Positions 59,947 to 64,000 of a DNA stretch of 64,000 nt are shown here, one piece after another. Position 1 is the stretch's first letter; each line of letters opens with the position of its first letter. Under the pieces are notes generated by a model. The model saw nothing but the letters and a program-made list of their open reading frames with translations, did no database searches and had not been told where the DNA came from. Position numbers and translations under genes: made by a program. Source of the DNA: Mycobacterium sp. D16R12. GTDB lineage: Bacteria; Actinomycetota; Actinomycetes; Mycobacteriales; Mycobacteriaceae. The stretch is taken from assembly GCF_002013465.1 (NCBI RefSeq), contig NZ_MAFC01000002.1, forward strand, positions 62,001-126,000. The letters run 5' to 3'.

Positions 59947-61013
59947 GCCTTCGCCCGCCCTAAGCTCTCACCGAGAATGCCGGTGGGACGGAACATGAGC
60001 ACCAGCACCAGCAGGACGAAGGCCACCACATCGCGCCATTGTGTGCCGAACACCGCTTGCCCGTAGTTCTCCATCACGCCCAGCAGCAGGCCGCCCAGCA
60101 GCGCACCGCGCAGGTTGCCGATACCACCGAGAACCGCGGCGGAGAATGCCTTGATACCCAACAGGAATCCGCCGGAGTAGATGATGCCCTGCGGCACTTT
60201 CAGTGTGTAGAGGAGCGCGGCCGCCCCGGCCAACAGACCGCCGATGATGAACGTCGTCATGATGATGCGTTCGCGCGAGACGCCCATCAGGGTCGCCGTC
60301 GTCGGATCCTGCGCGACCGCGCGAATACCGCGCCCGAACTTGGTGTGGTTGATCGCGATGTCGGTCAAGAGGGCCAGCACCAGGGCCGCCGCCACCACCA
60401 CGATGGTGACGTTGGTGAGCGTGGCCTCGAATGGAATGTGGTGGCCGCCTATGTCAAAGGGGCCAAAGGTCCAGACCGGTCTGGGCGTCACCAGGCGGAT
60501 CGGCTGCTGTGCATTACTGCCGCCGTAACCCTTCAGGATCTTCGGCAGCACGAAATGCACGAATTCCTGAATGACAAAAGACATCCCGATGGCGGTGATG
60601 AGGAAGGTCAGTGGCCGGGCGCCGCGGCGGCGCAGCGGGCGGTAGGCCACCGCTTCCAGTCCCAGCGCCGTGCTGGCCGATACGAGCATCGCGATGAGCA
60701 TCGCGACACCGAGGTACAGCACGGTGAGCGATACGCCCTTGTTGTAGGCATTACCGCCGGGTGCGAAGCCGAGTACGACATCCAGGGCGAAATACGCCCC
60801 GAACATGCCCAGCATGAAGACCTCGGAGTGCGCGAAGTTGATGAGGCGCAGCACCCCGAAGACGAGCGTGTAGCCCACCGCGACCAACGCGTAGATGGCG
60901 CCCCACGCCAAACCGTCGATCGTCAGCTGACCGATGCTGTTCCACAGTCCGTGCAGATCGAATGAAATTGTGCTGGCCTGCACACCTGTCTGTGCCATCC
61001 ACCCCGAAATCAT
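59943..61013 (-). CDS. livH: Branched-chain amino-acid ABC permease
   Basis: 356 residues with about eight helices, including GAIYALVAVGYTLVFGVLRL and a conserved INFAHSEVFMLG segment; the EAA loop reads TKFGRGIRAVAQDPTTATLM. An extra loop of about 60 residues (residues 140-200 area) is longer than in E. coli LivH. It pairs with LivM. It lies 30 bases after the livK stop. Confidence 0.93.
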   Translation of the reverse strand: MISGWMAQTGVQASTISFDLHGLWNSIGQLTIDGLAWGAIYALVAVGYTLVFGVLRLINFAHSEVFMLGMFGAYFALDVVLGFAPGGNAYNKGVSLTVLYLGVAMLIAMLVSASTALGLEAVAYRPLRRRGARPLTFLITAIGMSFVIQEFVHFVLPKILKGYGGSNAQQPIRLVTPRPVWTFGPFDIGGHHIPFEATLTNVTIVVVAAALVLALLTDIAINHTKFGRGIRAVAQDPTTATLMGVSRERIIMTTFIIGGLLAGAAALLYTLKVPQGIIYSGGFLLGIKAFSAAVLGGIGNLRGALLGGLLLGVMENYGQAVFGTQWRDVVAFVLLVLVLMFRPTGILGESLGRAKA

Positions 61014-61043
61014 TTGCGGCTGAGCCTAGTCCCCTCGTTTGTC

Positions 61044-62228
61044 CTATGTGACCTTATACACCCAGATAAGCGTCGAGGTTAGCTCTCCGTTCTCGTTCCA
61101 CTTGTACTCACGCGCCACTCCCTGCCCCTGGTAGTTCCGCACCCAATCAACCAAACCCGCCCGCGTGGTCTTTCCGGCGTCGATTCCCTTGACCAAGATC
61201 GTCGCCAGGTCGTAGCCCTCGGTGCTGTATGTCCCTGGTTCCTGGGAGAACTTAGCGGTGTATTCCTTGGCGAAGGAGTCCGACGCAGGCCCACACGGGC
61301 AGGACAGCAGCGCGTCCTTGGCGGAATCGCCCGCTTGCTTCACGAACTCCATGTCCTTGGTGCCGTCCGCGGACACGAACGTCGCGGTCACTCCGGCGTT
61401 GCGCAGCTGCTGCACCAAGGGGGCCGCCTCGGCGTAGTAACCGCCGAAGAACACGGCATCAGGTGTGGCGCTCTTGAGCTGAGTGACCGCCGCGGAGAAG
61501 TCCTTGTCCCCCTTCTTCACCGAGGCATTGCAATCGGTGCCGAGCGTCCCGCGTACCGCGTTGGCCAGCCCGGAACCGTAGTCCGTGCTGTCATCGACCA
61601 CACAGATCTTCTTGTACCCAAGCGTCTTCTTGAGGTAGTTGGCAACGGCGGGGCCCTGCACTCCGTCGTTGGCCAGGCCACGGAAGAACGTTTTCCACCC
61701 CTGCTGGGTGAGTGTCACGTTGGTGGCAGAAGCGGTCGTAGAGACCAGACCGGCCTCACTGAAGATCTGGCCCGTGGACTTGGTTTCCCCGGAGAACCCC
61801 GGCCCGATCAGTCCGATGATGGTCGGGTCGCCGATGATTTGCGGAGCAATATTGCTCGCGTTCTGCGGCAGCCCCTCGGTATCGAACTCACGAAGTTTGA
61901 TCTGGCATCCGGGGTTAGCGGCATTGTGCTTATCGACGGCCAGTTTTGCCCCGTCGAGAATGTTGATTCCCAGTGCCGCGTCCGGGCCGTTGAGAGCGCC
62001 GGCCATCGCAAGGGAAATGTTGGCGCACTGCGCCTTTCCATCACCTGCGGGATCGGCCGCCGACTTCACGTTGGACGCGGGCACCTCTGACCCGTCCTGA
62101 GCGATCTGCACCAGGGGCGAGATCTTCAGGCTGGTCTGATTCGACTCGTCGGACTGAGCGCCGGCATGACAGCCGGCCAGGGCGAGCGTCACCGCGCCCA
62201 GCATGATCACACTCGCGCGTGCACGCAC
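61044..62228 (-). CDS. livK: Branched-chain amino-acid-binding lipoprotein
   Basis: 394 residues from a GTG at 62228, chosen because GGAGG lies seven bases upstream; the frame to 62267 is unsupported. The signal peptide ends in a lipobox LALAGC (Cys about residue 20). A Leu/Ile/Val-binding type I periplasmic-binding domain follows (KLAVDKHNAANPGCQIKL, GLIGPGFSGETKST, VFFGGYYAEAAPLVQQLR). The lipid anchor is usual in mycobacteria. It is first of the operon. Confidence 0.93.
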   Translation of the reverse strand: MRARASVIMLGAVTLALAGCHAGAQSDESNQTSLKISPLVQIAQDGSEVPASNVKSAADPAGDGKAQCANISLAMAGALNGPDAALGINILDGAKLAVDKHNAANPGCQIKLREFDTEGLPQNASNIAPQIIGDPTIIGLIGPGFSGETKSTGQIFSEAGLVSTTASATNVTLTQQGWKTFFRGLANDGVQGPAVANYLKKTLGYKKICVVDDSTDYGSGLANAVRGTLGTDCNASVKKGDKDFSAAVTQLKSATPDAVFFGGYYAEAAPLVQQLRNAGVTATFVSADGTKDMEFVKQAGDSAKDALLSCPCGPASDSFAKEYTAKFSQEPGTYSTEGYDLATILVKGIDAGKTTRAGLVDWVRNYQGQGVAREYKWNENGELTSTLIWVYKVT

Positions 62229-62325
62229 GATTACCTCCGGATGGCTGGGGCTGACAGGGCGAAACAAAATCGCTGATCAGAAAACATAGCCAACTGCGGG
62301 GCAACGCGCAGTGCTTACCCGAGTT

Positions 62326-62943
62326 TCAGCTCGGCGCGTCGGTATCGAGTGTTTCGAGCACCACTTCGGCAACGCGCTTCATGGTGGTGCGACGGTCCAT
62401 TGCGGCGCGCTGGATCCACTTGAACGCCTCGGGTTCGGTGAGGCCCTGGGTTGACTGCAGGACGCCCTTGGCGCGCTCGACAAGCTTGCGGGTCTCCAGC
62501 CGGTCGGCCAGCGTCTGAACTTCCTTCTCCAGCGCGGTGAGCTCGCCAAAACGGCTCACGGCGACCTCGATGGCGGGCACCAGGTCGGTCTTGGAGAACG
62601 GCTTCACCAAGTACGCCATGGCGCCGGCGTCGCGGGCCTTCTCGACGAGGTCGCGTTGGCTGAATGCGGTGAGGATCACGATCGGGGCGATGCGCTTGGC
62701 GGCGATCTCCGAGGCGGCGTCGATGCCATCCCGGCGCGGCATCTTCACGTCCATGATCACCAGGTCCGGTTTGAGCTCCTCGGCGAGGTCGACGGCCTCT
62801 TGCCCGTCGCCGGCCTGACCCACCACGTCATAGCCCTCCTCTTGGAGCATCTCGACCAGGTCGAGGCGGATGAGGGCTTCGTCTTCGGCGACGAGCACGC
62901 GGCGCGCGGGTGCCGCCGGTTCGGTGTTCTGGGGGCCGGTCAT
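62326..62943 (-). CDS. pdtaR: ANTAR-domain response regulator
   Basis: 205 residues from the ATG at 62943, the same length as I recall for Rv1626. The receiver domain (VLVAEDEALIRLDLVEML, phospho-acceptor Asp in IMDVKMP, conserved Lys in YLVKPFS) is joined to a C-terminal ANTAR domain (ERAKGVLQSTQGLTEPEAFK, AAMDRRTTMKRVAEVVLETL). ANTAR proteins bind RNA hairpins in leaders of target genes when phosphorylated, and its kinase partner PdtaS is encoded elsewhere. Confidence 0.95.
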   Translation of the reverse strand: MTGPQNTEPAAPARRVLVAEDEALIRLDLVEMLQEEGYDVVGQAGDGQEAVDLAEELKPDLVIMDVKMPRRDGIDAASEIAAKRIAPIVILTAFSQRDLVEKARDAGAMAYLVKPFSKTDLVPAIEVAVSRFGELTALEKEVQTLADRLETRKLVERAKGVLQSTQGLTEPEAFKWIQRAAMDRRTTMKRVAEVVLETLDTDAPS

Positions 62944-63067
62944 GGCGACCATTGTGACGCATGTGGTCGCATGTACGGCGATACCCTGGTGAAAGTGATG
63001 TACCCCATCCCTTAAGGTTGGAGATCGCGCGACTGGCCGCTGGCCACCAAAACGGCAGTAACGCGTA

Positions 63068-63144
63068 GCCCTCGTATCCCAACTGGCAGAGGAAACGGAT
63101 TCAAAACCCGTGCAGTGTGAGTTCGAATCTCACCGAGGGCACCA
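63068..63144 (+). tRNA. tRNA, anticodon CAA (read as Leu), short variable loop
   Basis: Cloverleaf: acceptor GCCCTCG with CGAGGGC (63068-63074, 63134-63140), D stem TCC/GGA, anticodon stem ACGGA/CCCGT (A-C mismatch at the top pair), anticodon CAA at 63102-63104 in the loop TTCAAAA, T stem GTGAG/CTCAC with loop TTCGAAT, discriminator A and encoded CCA. CAA reads UUG (Leu), but the variable loop is only five bases, where bacterial tRNA-Leu normally has a long variable arm. Body length is 74 plus CCA. Confidence 0.88.
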
Positions 63145-63176
63145 CGAACTGCCGCGATGATGCTTTGATTCCCCGC

Positions 63177-63716
63177 ATGAACCGAGCAACTGTCGGCGTG
63201 CTGATGTTTGTGGTGTGTGCCTCTACGGTCGCGGCGTGCCAGACATCGTCTGGCATCACCCGGATAACGGAGTCCGCGTCGTCAACTGCCACCACGAAGA
63301 CCTTCGCCGCATCGACTATCCCCAGGTCGACATCCGTCTCCCCCACTGCCAAGGCAGATGCCGATGACCCGGCCAAGCGGATCCGCGATACGTTCCGAAG
63401 CCTGCAAAACCCCGCCATCGCCGCCACGAAGGACGGCACCGGCAGCTATGTGATCCCGGTGCCACCCCAACCGTCAGTGTCCAAACCGGTGGCCTACATC
63501 GCGGCGCTGTGCACTGGCGGCCCGGCGCTCACCATCTCTCTGGACGGCACTGCGGTGCCCGGCGGCGGCATATGCGGCGATGATCCCGGCAAGCCCGGAA
63601 TTATTGTGATGCTTCTCGCGGTCAGGGCGGACCCGGCAGCCCCACACACCATCAAGGTGCAGGGAGCTGCCGGCCAGCACAGCTGGGTATCCATGGCCTA
63701 CGGCCAGATGTACTGA
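63177..63716 (+). CDS. Putative lipoprotein
   Basis: 179 residues from the ATG at 63177 (the frame opens at 63117, inside the tRNA gene). The signal peptide ends with the lipobox TVAAC (Cys about residue 21), then a Ser/Thr/Ala linker of about 50 residues and a compact domain with two cysteines (LCTGGPALTIS and GGICGDDPGKPG). Family not recognised. It is exported and membrane-anchored by prediction. Confidence 0.75.
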   Translation: MNRATVGVLMFVVCASTVAACQTSSGITRITESASSTATTKTFAASTIPRSTSVSPTAKADADDPAKRIRDTFRSLQNPAIAATKDGTGSYVIPVPPQPSVSKPVAYIAALCTGGPALTISLDGTAVPGGGICGDDPGKPGIIVMLLAVRADPAAPHTIKVQGAAGQHSWVSMAYGQMY

Positions 63717-63734
63717 TCCCCGGCAGCGCAACGC

Positions 63735-64000
63735 CTAGCCGACGTCGGTGCAGGTGACTCCGGGGTTCTCGCAATCGGCACCGGTCTGTCCGGGTGCGCT
63801 GACCCAGCCGTTGTCGTCGTCATGCCCGGGAGTGATGTTGGATGCGGGTGGGTTGTTGTCGGAACCACAGACCACCCAGGCGTTCTCACACTGAGCGCCC
63901 GCGCCTCCCGGCAGATAGCCCCAACCGCTGTTTCCGTCGTCGCCCGGCTGATCGACCAAAGATCCGTGCGAGGGCGAGTTGGGCGCGCCCGGGACCGGAG
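63735..64000 (-). CDS. Cys/Gly-rich repeat protein, cut by window edge
   Basis: The complement reads openly from the window edge (64000) to a stop at 63735. Two copies of a repeat are visible, with the pattern D-x-(G/N)-x-GW-x3-PG-x2-GA-x-CEN-x2-V-x-C, in about residues ending at WVVC and GVTC. Paired cysteines and the Gly/Asp/Asn-rich composition suggest a secreted protein with disulphides. The N-terminus and therefore the signal are outside the window. Confidence 0.6.
   Translation of the reverse strand, partial: PVPGAPNSPSHGSLVDQPGDDGNSGWGYLPGGAGAQCENAWVVCGSDNNPPASNITPGHDDDNGWVSAPGQTGADCENPGVTCTDVG

Noticed and set aside
60039-60965. 308-codon frame on the plus strand opposite livH
   Set aside because: Mirror frame of a high-G+C gene; rich in His, Gln and Arg with no recognisable fold.
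1-64000. CRISPR arrays, transposases, integrases
   Set aside because: No regularly spaced direct repeats of CRISPR size, no DDE transposase or recombinase motifs were found in any translated frame.

Overview
The window looks like chromosomal DNA of a nontuberculous mycobacterium, possibly of the Mycobacteroides (abscessus/chelonae) type. The reasons are high G+C content, many GTG starts, a polA - DUF35 - thiolase-like - pdtaR - tRNA neighbourhood like the one I recall in M. tuberculosis, a DesA1-like desaturase, 13E12-family HNH and haemophore proteins, and a close relative of the secreted CBM2 protein Rv1987. No rRNA, insertion sequence, prophage or CRISPR array was seen.

Layout. (1) 1-12.3 kb: partial acyltransferase; frameshifted LysR gene; PPOX-fold protein; a 1364-residue NasN-type nitrate reductase fused to a CysJ-like diflavin reductase; DesA1-like desaturase; an arsenic cluster (arsR divergent from arsI/cadI-acr3-arsC, with a 30-bp palindrome between them); a transporter; an FKBP lipoprotein. 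(2) 12.5-28.7 kb: an acyl-CoA catabolic region. It carries acyl-CoA dehydrogenase, CoA-transferase/racemase, MaoC hydratase, MFE-2-like dehydrogenase and SCP2-type thiolase, which together make one full side-chain beta-oxidation set. It also carries two hydrolases, an aldehyde dehydrogenase, AraC and PucR regulators, an acyl-CoA synthetase fused to an alpha/beta hydrolase, a nitronate monooxygenase-like protein and an orphan MCE protein. (3) 28.7-43.4 kb: mixed accessory genes: a diguanylate cyclase, cspA, small secreted proteins and lipoproteins, several regulator/oxidoreductase pairs, a haloalkane dehalogenase-like protein, and YaeQ and DUF3297 proteins.

(4) 44.0-46.1 kb is the most unusual part: an apparent RiPP locus. 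One radical SAM enzyme with a one-cluster auxiliary (Twitch-like) C-terminus is flanked by four small genes, two on each side, all on the complement strand. The four peptides (48-58 residues) share an acidic leader, a D/E-(L/I)-L-(G/A)-H motif and a PGCxxQCG core. The enzyme stop overlaps the start of the third peptide, and the enzyme may itself start on the stop of the second. A promoter and a perfect 12-bp palindrome precede the first peptide. I do not recognise a named family for it.

(5) 46.3-64 kb: small membrane and secreted proteins; a COG4705 membrane protein; a 13E12 HNH protein with a perfect LexA box across its start codon; a FAD monooxygenase; polA; an HxlR regulator with divergent SDR; a DUF35/thiolase-like pair lacking the thiolase histidines (Ltp2-like); a complete liv branched-chain amino-acid ABC operon; pdtaR; a tRNA with anticodon CAA but a short variable loop; a lipoprotein; and a partial repeat-containing protein.
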